DNA of 64,000 bases from Triatoma infestans (GCA_011037195.1 JAAEAF010002736.1:1-64000); one strand, 5' to 3'. Positions 44,126 through 57,160 are shown, counted from the stretch's first letter. The notes: generated from the sequence alone by a model not told the origin. Made by a program: numbers and translations.

Positions 44126-45581
44126 ATGACTCACACATCCCACCTGCTGACAACGGGGAATATAGCAATTATACACATACTGCAACTGCTGACAACGGGG
44201 AATGTAGTCACCAGCACGGAGATAACTGACCTGACTCATGGACCCGGAATTTTGCCCATTGCACTTAATCAAGCTTACGTCATAGACAGATACTATACTT
44301 TTATACATATCGCTGACGTGCAACTAATTGACGTAGAATTAGATAAGACCTTTAACGTTATCAGCACCACGTACCAACTCAACAAGACGAATCAAATAAA
44401 ATCACTATTTAAATACTATTACTACCTTCGAAATAAACTAGATCACTTAACCCTTAACAAATCCAGAACTAAACGTGGACTCATTAACGGCCTAGGTAAA
44501 GCCATATCCTGGCTAACAGGAAACATGGACAGTGATGACAAAGAACGATATGACAAAATAATAAACACTATAGAACGCAACAGTTTTCATCTTGAGAACA
44601 ACCTCAAAAACCAAATGGCAATAAACAAGCGGGTAATTGAAGAATTCAATCACGATATACAGATTATACGAACCAACAATGACAAAATGACAACCTTCTT
44701 CTCCAACCCTATAGTTAGCCAAATTGAGATTAATCAGCAATTTAATTCTATCCTCTTTAACTTGGTCCTTATCGCAAACAAAATTCACGACATGGAAAAC
44801 TCTCTAAAATAATTCTGTAGATTAAACACTATCCATTCTAGCATCTTTCTTCTCAAAGATCTTGAGTCACTACAAAGATCTCATAATGTAACATTCATAA
44901 CTCCTGACATAGAAGCACTTTGGCAATTAAGCAAGGTACACTGCTCAATAAAAAATTGGAACATCTACTACTTTATTAGCGTTCCCCTAAAAACCTCTTC
45001 CTTTGAGACGTACTTCCTCTTATCCTATCCTATAGAGAAAGACAACCACCTCCTGACAATTCATGTCCATCCACCTTTGATCCTAAAAATCCAAGATGAG
45101 TTATTTACAGCCACCTGTGAAGAAATCAACAGTGCTATGTACTGCCACAACAAAACCAGCATCCAAAACGACTGTATTCGCCAAATCATCACCAACATCA
45201 ACCTCGCAGCAAGCAAGACAGTGTATACATCAAGCGCACCATTTATCAAGTATATCTCTTTTGTTGACTACTATTTGACTTTCAGAACTAACAGAATCCT
45301 AGTGAACAACGGCGACCGCAATGACACCATGTTCCTCACTAATACCAGCCTCATAAAACTGACCAAAGACCCTGCTAGATGGCAAAGCTATCCACATATA
45401 CAAAGACTCCAAAGGCATACTAACGACTGCCCCAGTGTACACACACACACACACACACACCAACATGAATGTATCCTTCGAGGACCTCCACAGAATCAAC
45501 CTAAAAATGGAACCGCTGGAGCTACTAGAAGAAATACCCAATAGCTCGACCACCCTGTACTATTACATCCCATGGCAATAG
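44126..45581 (+). pseudogene. env: Errantivirus env, copy B, frame-broken
   Basis: The first 228 codons match the open env at 3,292-4,749, including the R-T-K-R cleavage motif and fusion-peptide-like segment. A short insertion near 44,808-44,812 introduces a stop, and a 5-bp loss near 45,370-45,376 shifts frame again. Both are absent from copy A, so env was still open when the unit was duplicated, or at least in the ancestor of copy A. Confidence 0.85.
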
Positions 45582-45748
45582 CCCTATTATTACTGTTATG
45601 TCTATCGTATTTTTGCTGTGCCTGTAGGAAGACAACTCCACAGCTAGGTACCACAGGCGGAACCCAGCCACCAACCTCGCCTTGACAGCCAGCACCAGCC
45701 CCAGTCTACCCCGGACTCTCATGCAATTGTCGCAGGAGCTCCAAACTT

Positions 45749-45759
45749 GAGGAGGGAGG
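45749..45759 (+). promoter_or_regulatory. Polypurine tract of errantivirus copy B
   Basis: GAGGAGGGAGG immediately before the 3' LTR. Confidence 0.85.
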
Positions 45760-46001
45760 AGTTATGACACTATCTCTAGGAAAACTACCACTGCTACGTC
45801 AGCAGGAGCTGACAGCATATAAATACTCCCACCGGCCAGCAGGCAGGCAGTTCCAAGCTCTCCACCGTACAGTACAGTTCTAAGGGTCTATAGTTTACTC
45901 AAGTGTTCACCAGTATATTAAATTGTTGTAATCATTATTGTATTGCGTAACTAAATAAATGACTTAATAAAAAGTCAACTCCGGGTTCTTGAAACATAAC
46001 T
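45760..46001 (+). repeat. 3' LTR of errantivirus copy B
   Basis: Identical by eye to 4,928-5,169, and 8 substitutions away from 39,328-39,569. Followed by TCGA (46,002-46,005). Confidence 0.95.
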
Positions 46002-46260
46002 TCGATCACAAACTATTTTCAAACTGATTTAGGGTTTAAAATTCTGAGTTTTAGTTTGAAATTGATTTGAATCTTGATGGAACGCATATCTAATCACTGC
46101 GCATGTTCCGGACAATCGCAACTCAGTCCGAGGCTTTGTTGGAACAAACCTATTATCTCGTAAAAGGTTGACGCAAGCGCATTGACATTAAACACCCAGA
46201 GTTTGGTTTTGTATCATTTTCTATTTCTATACAAACACAATCATACAAATACAGAATTAC

Positions 46261-46415
46261 TTGAAAAAATTAAGTCTTCCTCCTTGATTGGCTATATCGA
46301 TTGCTTTATTTACACCGCCGACATTAACAACACTGACAATTATTATTGTTATCATAGAGCCGTACATGAACAGTGCCTGAATGAAGTCCGACCATACTAC
46401 ACCACGTAGGCCGCC
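46261..46415 (-). CDS. SLC5 exon 6, gene B
   Basis: Same as 5,429-5,583. It ends in phase 2 with AA. Direct joining to exon 7 would stay in frame but skip roughly 50-60 residues expected in the family. Confidence 0.85.
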
Positions 46416-46492
46416 CTGAAATAGATATATTATTGACATAATAATAGAACATTTATTATAATAGGATTAATAATAATAATATAAATACTGAC

Positions 46493-46560
46493 CAGAAATG
46501 TGTAAATAGTACATAACCAACAAATTATTGTTGCCAATAGATAAAAAGGTATTGGAAGCA
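46493..46560 (-). CDS. SLC5 exon 5, gene B
   Basis: Same as 5,661-5,728; intact splice sites and frame. Confidence 0.8.
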
Positions 46561-46639
46561 CTGTAAATATATGAGAAGACATTAGTAATCTAGAAATTAG
46601 ATTCAGTTATTTAGTAATATCGCCCAGTTAGTTAGATAC

Positions 46640-46691
46640 CTTTTGTCACTGCAGTGCATGCTGAATACATCACTATTAGGGCACTAATAAC
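46640..46691 (-). CDS. SLC5 exon 4, gene B
   Basis: Same as 5,808-5,859; intact. Confidence 0.7.
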
Positions 46692-47189
46692 CTAAAAAAA
46701 AAGAAAATAATAAAATTAACATGGAAAGAGTTTCCACCTGACATAAAAACGGCCGCTTTTCTTGAAAAATATTATTACTCCCAACAGGGATTCCTTAGTG
46801 AGTCATTATTAAAAACAATTCCTAACACAAAAATACTTATTCGAAAGTAAGCAACTATACCAAGATCAAAAACCAAATTACAAGCCAAGTTCTCATCACA
46901 ATTTATAATTCCGTACACTTTGTATATTGACCCTTTATAATAGTGCATTTTATGAACAAGTGAATTATTATGTTTACCGGCTGGAAGAACGGAGATCAGG
47001 CGCACTTTTACTGTGAACTTCGCCCGAACATATCATAAGCATTAGCAGTCATGGTAGTCTAACTGAAATGTTTTCAAATTTGAGCAAGAAATATTTTTAA
47101 ATCTAAGTAAACTAACTGATTTCCCGTTTAGCTATCCAAATTAAATATCACTACCAAACAAATTAATATTAAATTGCTTAATATATTAC

Positions 47190-47255
47190 CTGAGCAATTA
47201 TAACAACGCCAGATCCTAGCAGACGTACAGTTTTATTAAATCGCTTTTCAAGGTA
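47190..47255 (-). CDS. SLC5 exon 3, gene B
   Basis: Same as 6,358-6,423, encoding the Y-L-E-K-R-F-N signature; intact. Confidence 0.88.
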
Positions 47256-47371
47256 CTGCAATGCAAACAAATAACAAACCAATTACTGTAAAACATAGGA
47301 GTGCACTTTAAATGACGTTAAATATTTAACATTGAATAATTAAGATTATAGATAAATATCTATAGTATAAG

Positions 47372-47711
47372 AGGGTCATTCAATAAGTACTGTAGATGAA
47401 GAACTGAAAATTAAAGAATATCTGTTTAAGAACACGAAACTTTCGATATCATCAGTGGCGTGCTTGTCATCAGTTTAAACATGTGCAAGATGGGATCTCA
47501 AATAATCGAGATAGACTTCAAACAATGTTATTTGGAGGAAGGAAGTGGATTTGTGGAAATAATTGAATCCAATCATCCAAGCCTGGATCGGAACGATCTC
47601 GGCTATCTAAAGCGGAAAAAGTCAAGAATCCACAAACATCCTGGCAAAGTATTGCTAATGATATATTGGGAAGTGAATGGTTCAATTTTATCATTTTTTG
47701 CAAGGTGAGCT
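47372..47711 (+). mobile_element. Mariner-like transposon remnant (unit B)
   Basis: Copy of 6,541-6,880, essentially unchanged. Confidence 0.5.
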
Positions 47712-48040
47712 TGATCATCACAAACTATTTTCAATCTGATTTAGGGTTTAAAATTCTGAGTTTTAGTTTGAAATTGAATTGAATCTTGATGGAACGCATA
47801 TCTAATCACTGCGCATGTTCCGGACATGCTCCGGACTCCAACTCAGTCCGAGGCTTTGTTGGAACAAACCTATTATCCAACAAAATAGCGGTGTATTAGC
47901 GGTTTATATTTAGAAATACCTAAATTGTGAGATTCATTTAGTATATTATTGGATAACGTTCAAACTCTAACCATATGTTTATTTATTTACTGAATTACCC
48001 AGTTATTTGAATGATAGAATCAAGAATTTTTTTTATATAC

Positions 48041-48200
48041 CTCAAAGTAGGAAGTGTATTTTAATTCATAAAATACCGGAATGTAAAAGAAATAGAAGCA
48101 CACATAACCAGCCATTTGTCCAATGTGTAAAAATAACATTTGAATTCCATAATAGTAGGATTCTCTGGACATACTGACAATCCCAATGCATGAAACTGAG
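48041..48200 (-). CDS. SLC5 exon 2a, gene B
   Basis: Same as 7,210-7,369; intact and phase-compatible with exon 1a at 50,231-50,412. Confidence 0.87.
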
Positions 48201-48240
48201 CTGGAATTAATCATAAACATTCTCCATTAGTGAAATATTA

Positions 48241-49940
48241 TTTTAGAGTCTGGTTTGAGCCTTCATACTGTGCACACGTTTCTAAACGCTCTCTGATTTT
48301 CTTTTTTTTTTCAATAGTGTGGAAGAGTTTATTAATTAAAAACTAGTGAGATTTATAGAGCCATTATGGTGTGATAGTTTTATCATTCTAAAAGTGTACA
48401 TCTCTATAGTGTTCAGAAAGAATTTGTGAAAAATAATTAAAACCATTATTTCAACTTATTAGTATCAGTTGATGTTGACCTTGCCTTGCTACAGCAGAAA
48501 CTAGTTACAAACAGGTGACTTTACTGTTTATGAATAGTGATATTGTGCATTAACTAATTATACTTCATATTTATCTGTATTTTTACATCATATTCTTAAT
48601 TAGAAAATAAAAATGCCGTATACTCTTGAAGGTATTATGCCAGCAATTCAAACAAATAATGCCAATCTGACAGAAATGAGCAATAATATAGAGGCAATAA
48701 AAAGTAAATTAGATAACGTTAGGCAGGATATAACTTTCTTAAAATCAAATTACCTACTCTGAATTTGAAAAGGAAATTAGAGATCAAGAGCGACATATAA
48801 ATTGTGTTAAAAGGCAGCTTAAAGGAAATAATATTGTTTCTACACTGTACCGGAAATAGCTGATAGAAATGAGGTTGCATTTAATGCAATAAACAGTGTC
48901 TGCGAGGACATTGGAATTAATAATCCAGATTATCTATGCATAATTGTTATAGAATTGGCACAGACGAAGGTATAAGGCCTACTCTTATATCACTAACCTG
49001 TTACAGAATGAAATCTGTTATCATGGAGAAAAGGGACATATTTAAGCAACTTAATTGCTTCATTTCTCATGATAGAACGAAAGAGGACAGAGAAAGAAGA
49101 AAAAGACTTAGTAGTTGTGTGTTCAGATTTAATGATATTGGCAAGGATGCTTCAATTTACAGAGGCCAAATAAAAGCTAAGGCTCCTTACTTAAGTATAG
49201 TAAGGAGAGAATATAACGATATACTGGAGAGATGGGCCAATCGTGATCTCAGTTAAGACGCAAACAGAATTATGAACAGCAATTATAGCGAGATGTATAG
49301 GTCTCTGTGCCCATTTGGCCATGGTATGTTTTATGTCTCAAATATGCCAATCAAAAAGCAAAGGGTTATTATACATCTGAGATTACGTAATAGAACTCAT
49401 AATAAATGGTTTATTAATGGCATATCAGACCCAATAAATGTAGAGGAATTGTGCCCGTTTGTAACATGTACAAGTTGGAAACCCTTGATCATATTTTATT
49501 GGAATGCCCAGTATCCAACCCATATAGAGAAAGGTTTCTTACAAATTATATTTTGCCACAATCCTCCTTAAGAGACAATTTATTAAATATTTTAGACATC
49601 AATAGTGCCAAAAAATGCAACCATGTATACTGTTTCATGTTTTTCATGTGTGACGTATAGTGGGGTTTTGAAATTAAGATCTTTATTTTTAATGAGTAGA
49701 TTTGTATTTATTTATTTATCTCATTATCAGGTTTTTATTTATTTTTCTTTAATCCAAGAATGTTTTCTTTATTTTTCTTAGTTTTATTCTATTTGGTTAA
49801 CTTCTTTATTTTTAACGTTATCTTTTGTATATCAAAACAAACCAGACTCCCTGTAATATGTACTTACTGCAGTACTCCCTGTAGTATGTAATTCATAAAT
49901 ACAGAAATTTATTTATTTATTTTATTTATTATAATAATTT
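48241..49940 (+). mobile_element. Internally deleted non-LTR retrotransposon (unit B)
   Basis: Copy of 7,410-9,109 with the same AAATATTA duplication (48,233-48,240 and 49,941-49,948). ORF1-like part 48,612-49,256; ORF2 tail 49,272-49,661. Confidence 0.82.
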
Positions 49941-50230
49941 AAATATTACTATCACGTTCCAAGACGGGAGTAGATAGCGATTTACAGAGAGAGTGCCATC
50001 AGCAGTTTAGAGGACGGTAGCAAACAGGTCCAAGTATTTGCCAAAGAAAAGTTGTAAGCAGAACTTTTATAAATTTCTCTTTTGCCATAGTTACCATTTG
50101 AATTTGAAATATTACACTCCCTCTCTCTCTCACACACACACACACAAACACACCTACATAATATATACGTATGTATATAATATAATAGTGCATCATATAT
50201 GACAATTTCAAAACACAATTAAAGAATTAC

Positions 50231-50412
50231 CTCGCCATATTGGATAGAATTATGGGTATCGCAGGGAGATTTCTGCCAGCAAATAAATACTCATCAATTG
50301 TATTAGGTTTATTCTTCAAGATGCCATGGTAAAGTCCAACAGTTGTAGAAAATATTAACATGAGAACGAATATTGCATAGTCTATCCAGGTCATCTGGTC
50401 GGACTGCTCCAT
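50231..50412 (-). CDS. SLC5 exon 1a, gene B (intact start exon)
   Basis: Starts M-E-Q-S-D-Q-M-T-W-I-D-Y-A-I-F-V-L-M, the first membrane helix, then D-E-Y-L-F-A-G-R-N-L-P-A-I-P. It ends at GAG|GTAATT in phase 2. The ATG follows an in-frame-free upstream stretch. This is the best candidate start of gene B. The unit A counterpart is frameshifted. Confidence 0.85.
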
Positions 50413-51476
50413 CTTAAAAATAACGACCAAAAATGATAAAATGTAATTAATTTGTCGAGTTTTTCCTCAAATAACAAAGTGAAAGGGGCTAGAGAACAAT
50501 GAATGTAATATAAAATACTAAATAGACTGTTGTAGACAATCGTACATAGTACAGCAGCAGCCAGACTGCTGAATTGCAATTTTCAGAGAGAAGGAGCTGT
50601 GGAGAGAGTGAGCTGGAGCGGTGACAACAGTCGCTTCCTTCTCTCTCATAAGAGAGCCATTAGAGTGCCAGCTCCCGGGAGAATAGTTTCAAGTGTAATA
50701 CTGAGAGGTTTATATTTATTTATGCCCCGCAACTTTGCCTATCAACACTCAACTGCACACTTAGGTGACCTCGCACTTAGACTCACGTTGCGATTAGAGT
50801 ACAAATAGTGGCTGTTTGGCCAGAGTTGAAAAAACCAGAATGAAGAACCAAACTAACAGAATTAATACAGATTATCTAGTATACAGTGTAACTAAAGATT
50901 TTTCCAGGGGAGGGGGCTCATATGCGAGGGTGCTCTTATTGACCAGCTTCTCACTCCATTAAACAAGAGGAAATAAAGAGCCAACGTTCTAAAATATACT
51001 GACATTGTAAAAATATCTTCTTATGGTGCAAATTACTGTAGATGGCTTGAATATTTTGCTAGACTAAACTATACTGAAATAATAATTGAAAGCTATTAAG
51101 TAGTATTTGGTGATAACATTCCTTAATTAATAGTGAAGTTGCGATAAGTTAGGCCATTATATTTCAACACTACTAGAAATTTTTATAAATGGCATATATT
51201 TAACTCATATTATATATTAGTTAAAAGTATCCCTAATGGGAAGGAATTTATTTTATATACAGTAAAATATAATATAAAGAGAAGAAACGAGATAATTGTA
51301 AATAAAACTAAAAGATATTTAACGTAAAAAACATAACTAAATAGATATACCAAATTTAAATCAAAACAGAAACGAAAGAAAAATATACCTTATAATGTAA
51401 ACATAAGATAAAGTAAAACAAAAGAACTATATCACTGCACCAGCAAATCAGAATTTATAGAATTAACAAAATTACA

Positions 51477-51982
51477 AAATATCGTGCAAAACTTGTCCTG
51501 TAAAAGGCCTTGTAGATGTAGCGGGGGCCATACCTCGCCTTCTCGAATTACTGCTCGAATAAGAGATGCTCTGATCTGCTCTAACATTCTGCAGTTCAAA
51601 ATGATGTTCACAGCAGTTTGTAGCTATGCTGAACAAGTACACTCAGCATCAGGTATAATGTGGAAACGGTGGAGGTACGACTTCATTCGACCATGGCCAC
51701 TTACTTGTACGTTAAACAGATCTTACTTCGTTTCCTTGCCAACATTGTCGGAAATAAAAGTTTTGTGGCTTCTCCTTTATTGCGGTTGAGCCACTCTTGA
51801 TTCCATTCTTCCTCATACAAGCGTTTGAAGTGCCGTTTCAGGAACGTGACAGGAAGGTATTCTGTTAGCAACGTTGACATTGCAGCTTCTTTTGCCGACT
51901 GATCGGCTTTCTCATTGCCTTGTAGCCCTCTGTGCACTCTGATCCAGACGAAGTGAATAACCCAGTCCAGATCTTCACATAA
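51477..51982 (-). mobile_element. Non-LTR retrotransposon RNase H/C-terminal fragment (unit B)
   Basis: Copy of 10,605-11,110, with one Pro/Leu-type difference in the RNase H tail. Confidence 0.75.
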
Positions 51983-52602
51983 TTGCCATACTTGTGTGAG
52001 TGTGTGCGTGTGTGTATGTGAACAGCATAGCTCAAATACGAAAAATCATAGAAAGTTCAAACTTGATATTCCGTTTATGTATCACCGTGGGATCCGACAG
52101 TGGGTCACTGTCAAAATTCCTCAACCGGAAGTACCACTTTAATGAATGGTTTTTTCACTTTCTTGCGATTTTCTCAAAAATGGCTTGGATGATTTTCTTT
52201 AAAATTGGTATATCAACTACACATACAAAAATCTACAACTTTTATTTAAAACGTTTCTCTGGACATATTCATTTAAGGTGCCTTTTGGTGGAGGGGTGGC
52301 GTTAGTTTGACCTCTAAAGTGCCATTTCTGCTTACTATACAATTCTATCATCTACATAAGATTAATTAGAATTAAATATGTTGCCGCAATTCCGAGTTTG
52401 AAGAAAATCAGAAGACCGGCAGTGCGTTTTTATGGAACTGTTTTTCAGTTTTTGTGATTTTCTCCATACAAACACCGACGAATTTTATTAAATTTTGTAA
52501 ACTAACTATAAAGTTTGTTGTCAATTACAATTTTGAAAACTGGAGCAAGAGAAAGTTGTGTGAGTGTTTCCCACCAGATTTTTTTTGGCAAGGTCAGCGT
52601 AC
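51982..52602 (+). repeat. (GT)n-family repeat (unit B copy of 11,110-11,730)
   Basis: Near-identical to the unit A copy. Confidence 0.7.
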
Positions 52603-52660
52603 TATCAACAGTCAGTAAATACAAGAGAGATACTTCTTCTTCTCCTTCTTATTCTTCACC

Positions 52661-53080
52661 TCATCTACCCGAAGGTGTAGAGGTTTGACAAAACTTTCGC
52701 CACTGATCTCTATTTAGTGACAAGCTTCTGGCGCTTGCCCAATCCCTGCCTCTGGCCGCAATTATCTTCTTCACACTGTTCTCCCAGGTCCATCTCCTTC
52801 TTCCTCTCCGTCTTTTACACGTAAGTTTCACTTCAAGAACTTTTCGGGGTATCCTGCTTTCCACCATTCTGCACACGTGCCGGAACCACCTCAATTGCCC
52901 TCTTTCCACAATTTGGATAAGGGGTTCAACTTTGAGAGCTGTTCGAATTGTGGCATTTCTTATCCTGTCTCTCTTCGACTTCCCCTGAGATATCGCATAG
53001 AGATACTTGAAAATAAAATAAAACCTGCGATTCTGAGAAACAACGTGTTTACCGAGAAAGGGGGAATAAAAGCAATATAG
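52661..53080 (-). mobile_element. Non-LTR retrotransposon C-terminal fragment (unit B)
   Basis: Copy of 11,784-12,190. It contains an extra 12 bp that adds L-E-V-K after R-K-V, which agrees with the usual R-K-V-L-E-x-K of the family. Unit A therefore carries the deletion. Confidence 0.8.
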
Positions 53081-53476
53081 GCTTAGGTCCCAAGGGCACC
53101 CGGTTTCAATAATAATAGTGCTCAAACGACACTTGAAATGATTGTATTATATTGGGAAGTTTTGCCAGATTACTAGACGTGTGTGGTATTCTCAAGAGTA
53201 ATTACTTCATTATGTGATGTGCCGTCAAGACTCACAGTAGCGAATAAATGTAAACAAATGTTCTAAAAGTGTCTGATACATGAAGACAAAGAATATTTAC
53301 AGTAGGCATAAAAAAATAAATAAAAAATGTATTAGAGGTTTATATTTAGAAATACGTAAATTGTGAGATTGATTTAGTATATTATTGGATAACGTTCAAA
53401 CTCTAACCATATGTTTATTTATTTATTGAATTACCCAGTTATTTGAATGATAGAATCAAAATATTATTTTATGTAC

Positions 53477-53629
53477 CTCAAAGTAGGAAGTGTATTTTAA
53501 TTCATAAAATACCGGAATGTAAAAGAAATAGACCATTCCAACCATTTGTCCAGGTGTGCAAATAACATTTCAAGTCCATAATAGTAGGATTCTCTGGACA
53601 TACCAACAATCCCAATGCTTGAAACTGAG
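53477..53629 (-). pseudogene. SLC5 exon 2b, gene B, frameshifted duplicate
   Basis: Same 153-bp length and same frameshift as 12,592-12,744. Confidence 0.82.
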
Positions 53630-54607
53630 CTGGAATTAATCATAAATATTCCATTAGTATATATTAATTTAAATATTACTACCACATTCCAAGACGGGAG
53701 AAGCTCGCGATTTACAGCGAGAGTGTCATCAGTAATTTGGAGGACGGCAACATACTGGTTCAAGGAAAAGGAACATTTAACAAAGAAAAGGAACATTTAT
53801 AATTTTTTTTTTTTTGATTTGCCATAGCTATGATCTATTGTAATTTGAAATCGATCTTTGGATGAATCTCTACATTGGGGCCATCTTTGGGGAATTTTGT
53901 CGAATGTGAAGATTGACAGAAGAATCTTAAATTATTTAGCTGGAAACACTTTTTTTTCTTACTGCCGTTCTCCACTTCCTGCAGAAATTATGGGACAAGC
54001 CGGGACTTGGTGTGTGACGAGGAACCTCGCCTATTCTTCCCTAAATTTCTCGCTCAGTCTCTTCTAGGAGCCTATAAATTTCGTACCATGAGGTTATTCA
54101 ATGTATTCCTGTGGAGCGCCTTCAACACTTTATGGTATCACAATGTTCTTACAAGAGATAGACAGACAAATGCGAGGGAGACTTATCAGAACTCTTTTTT
54201 TTTTTTTTTGAGATAAAAAGTCTTTTGATCTTCGACTTGGGTTAGGAGTTAGTTAAGATATTTCCTTATGTTCTTACTTTTCCATAATCCATTTTATTCC
54301 ATCATGGATCAACAGGCATAACGGGCTCTGATACCTTCATGACTGTGCCAAGTTATTTATCTCTTGTACTGCTTTTGATGCAATTGGAAACATGGCTCAT
54401 AAGATTATGTACCGTCTGTTAACTATTGGGGCGGTATGAGGGTATTGAGGCATTTCATGTTATTTATGGAAGAGCGAAGTCCAAGTTCTTCTCCAACAGA
54501 ACCCCTAAAATCGATTTTCCGAGACAATATTACACACTACACACCACACGCACATATATAATATAATAGTGCATCATATATGACAATTTCAAAACACAAA
54601 GAATTAC

Positions 54608-54786
54608 CTCGCCATATTGGATAGAATTATGGGTATCGCAGGTAGATTTCTGCCAGCAAATAAATATTCATCAACTGTATTAGATTTATTCTTCATCCCG
54701 TGGTAAAGTCCAACAGTTGTAGAAAATATTAACATGAGTACAAATATTGCATAGTCTATCCAGGACATCTGGTCGGACTCCTCCAT
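54608..54786 (-). CDS. SLC5 exon 1b, gene B
   Basis: Copy of 13,721-13,899, open and with intact donor. It could serve as an alternative first exon only by skipping 2b and 1a, because 2b is frameshifted. Confidence 0.82.
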
Positions 54787-55126
54787 CTTAAAAATAACGA
54801 CCAAAAATTATAAAATATAATGTACAAGTTTTTCCTCAAATAACAATGAAATTGGAAAAGTTAACAAGTAACTTGATTAAGAGGAAATGAACCGTTATAA
54901 CCACTTCATGCCGTAAATTCTTGGAATTGCTTCAATCTCCATCTGTATTGAGCGGTATCCGATCGGAAGCTCGAGTGAAAAAGACGCATACAATTTTTCT
55001 AACTGCAATTCTCACATTTCTAATTGTCATATTTACTGCAGTTCTTATTAAACGTTTAGAAAATCGTCCTAAATATGATAATATATAATGTAATCTTACA
55101 TTATTACAGAAAATAGCGAGTTTTGA

Positions 55127-55567
55127 ATGGATGATTAAGATTGAATCACGGTGAACGGCCCGATCCCAGGCACTGCAGGCAGCTAGAGTCTTATCTTGCC
55201 TGCCCCTATAGATCTAGTATGACAAACCTCCCCTCCGGGGCTTTCCCAGCTAGCTCTCTTTGCCTGATATCTCTTTTGGTCTGAGTGTGTCTCATAGCAT
55301 AATTTGGCGTTTGCAACACAATCGAACAACAAATGTGAGACCGGTTCCTCCATCTCCTGATCCGGTTTACAAAAGTTACCTAACTAATTATCCCCACCTT
55401 GTGTAGTAATTTTTTTGAACCTTTCTTGCTATACAGTTTTCAAAACATTGTCTTGTGTGTTTGGTTCCTGGACTTAGTTTCCAGATTCTGTCATGTCTCT
55501 CCAGAGCCAGTCTCTCAGAGATGCATATAGATCCCTTTGGTAATGAGAACTATTTCCTTTACCTGCC
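55127..55567 (-). mobile_element. Decayed LINE C-terminal region (unit B)
   Basis: Copy of 14,240-14,680. Confidence 0.55.
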
Positions 55568-56259
55568 TATACTATCTGCACCATAGTACCAATTTCTATT
55601 TTATTGAGTTGATTCTAGGGTAACTGCAACGTTCGTTAAGGTTTCTTTTAAAGTGTCATTTTTGAATACATTGAGTGGTTCTGCCATCTATATTTAATAT
55701 TAAAGTGTATTAATAAAATTTTAGAATTCCAAATTTGAAAAAAATCTGTTTTTAAAGCAGCGATAGCGTGCACTCAGAGTTATTTTACAATTTTCTCGAA
55801 AACCATTATTTTTAAAACTTGGAATGTCAATTGTACAGTTCTATTTAATATAGTTTTGCGGAATTTCTTTTTCTAGAAACTAATAATAATATTTGCTCAG
55901 ACCACTAACACCAACGTTCATAAAAATTCTAAAGAGCCAACGTTCTAAAACATACTAACATTGTTAAAATATCTTGTTGTGTTTTATTAATGTAGATGGT
56001 TTGAATATTCTGCTAGACTAAACTATACTGAACTTTAATTATTGAAGCAATAGGTATTTTAATTGCTATATAGTGCAATATATGATAAAATTGTTGATAA
56101 AATTCATTAGCTAAAAGGGAAGTAACGATAAAATACGCCATTAATATTTCAATATCACTCCAAATTGATATAAATTAAATATATTTACTCCGATATATTG
56201 CAATGTTAAATTTTCAATAAAAAATTTTATTTTCTCTTACTAATAATTAGAGCCTATTG

Positions 56260-56635
56260 GGATCGTGCCAGGTTTCCGAAATTGAGTTTCACCGGCAATA
56301 CACGTTAGAGATCCCCTGAGCCCCAAAAAATTGGTTTTGAGAAAATTGTTTGTCTGTATGTGTGTGTTGAACAAAATATCTCAAACACGAAGAGTGGCAG
56401 GAACCTCAAACATGAAATTACGTTTAGGCACTGCCTCCGCATCAGACACAAATATTTCGATCAAAATCCATCAACCGGAAGTGCAATTGTACTCAATGTT
56501 TTTCAAGTTTTATCCGATTTTCTCGAAAACGGCTCCAACGATTTCCTTTCAACTAAGAATGTGAACCACACATATAGAGCTAGCTATAACTATTATTTGA
56601 AATATTTCTCTGGTAAAGACATTTAAGAAGGACCT
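56260..56635 (+). repeat. (GT)n-family repeat, unit B copy
   Basis: Corresponds to 15,360-15,730 but differs heavily in its left two thirds. It has a longer leader (CACGTTAGAGATCCCCTGAG), a much shorter GT run, and an intact CATCAACCGGAAGTGCAA. The right third is again identical to unit A. Confidence 0.75.
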
Positions 56636-57160
56636 TTGGGGAAGAATCCTCTCTTGGGCTGTTATCCCCTTTCCCTCAGAATTCTGTTCTAACTCTGATA
56701 TAAAGGACAACATAAACCTTTCCCTTCCACCTAAACCATTTAGTTGTTCTGATGTGAAATATGTTACCAACAAGCCATCCTCCCATAAAGCTCCTGACTT
56801 AATAACTTCTAATACACTGAGTTGAAGTAGTACTTCAGTTGAAGTAGTACTTGACGTTCCTCTCTGTCCTCACCCTCACACGGAAAATCAATTGTCCCCG
56901 AAAAATGTCTCCATTAAGAGTGATAATTATTCATAGGTTTAGACTGTATACGAAGGTTTATGGAAAATCATTACACCCGTTTTCGAGAAGATCGCGAAAA
57001 ACTGGGAAAACCGTTGAACAATGTTCGCACTTCCGGTTGATAGATTTCGCCCGAAACTTTCGTGTCAGACGCTGTAGTAGAACCTAAATGGAATACTAAG
57101 TTTGAGCTTCTTGCGATTTTTTGATTTTGAGATATTTTGTTCACACACACGCACACAGAT

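Larger units (their letters stand above)
39328..46001 (+). mobile_element. Complete errantivirus provirus, copy B
   Basis: A 6,674-bp element: LTR, primer site, gag, pol, env, purine tract, LTR. It is inserted in the intron after SLC5 exon 6, in opposite orientation to the gene. All three genes are damaged. The same insertion, at the same base and with the same flanking TCGA, ends at 5,169 in unit A, so insertion preceded duplication. Confidence 0.95.
21296..54786 (-). other. SLC5-family Na+/solute symporter gene B (all visible exons, ~33 kb)
   Basis: The gene runs leftward. Exons: 1b 54,608-54,786; 2b 53,477-53,629; 1a 50,231-50,412; 2a 48,041-48,200; 3 47,190-47,255; 4 46,640-46,691; 5 46,493-46,560; 6 46,261-46,415; 7 31,184-31,292; 8 28,548-28,657; 9 27,947-28,127; 10 21,634-21,785; 11 21,296-21,545. 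Using 1a-2a-3 to 11, every junction has GT/AG and compatible phase and gives about 494 codons. Family members are usually about 580-620 residues. Two stretches are missing: between exons 6 and 7 (the region after G-R-L-N-F-F, normally with a Q-x-x-V-Q-R-Y motif) and between exons 9 and 10 (normally G-P-L-L-G). Both gaps are phase-neutral (2/2 and 0/0). The family imports monocarboxylates, vitamins or iodide with Na+ across the plasma membrane; the substrate cannot be read here. Confidence 0.82.
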
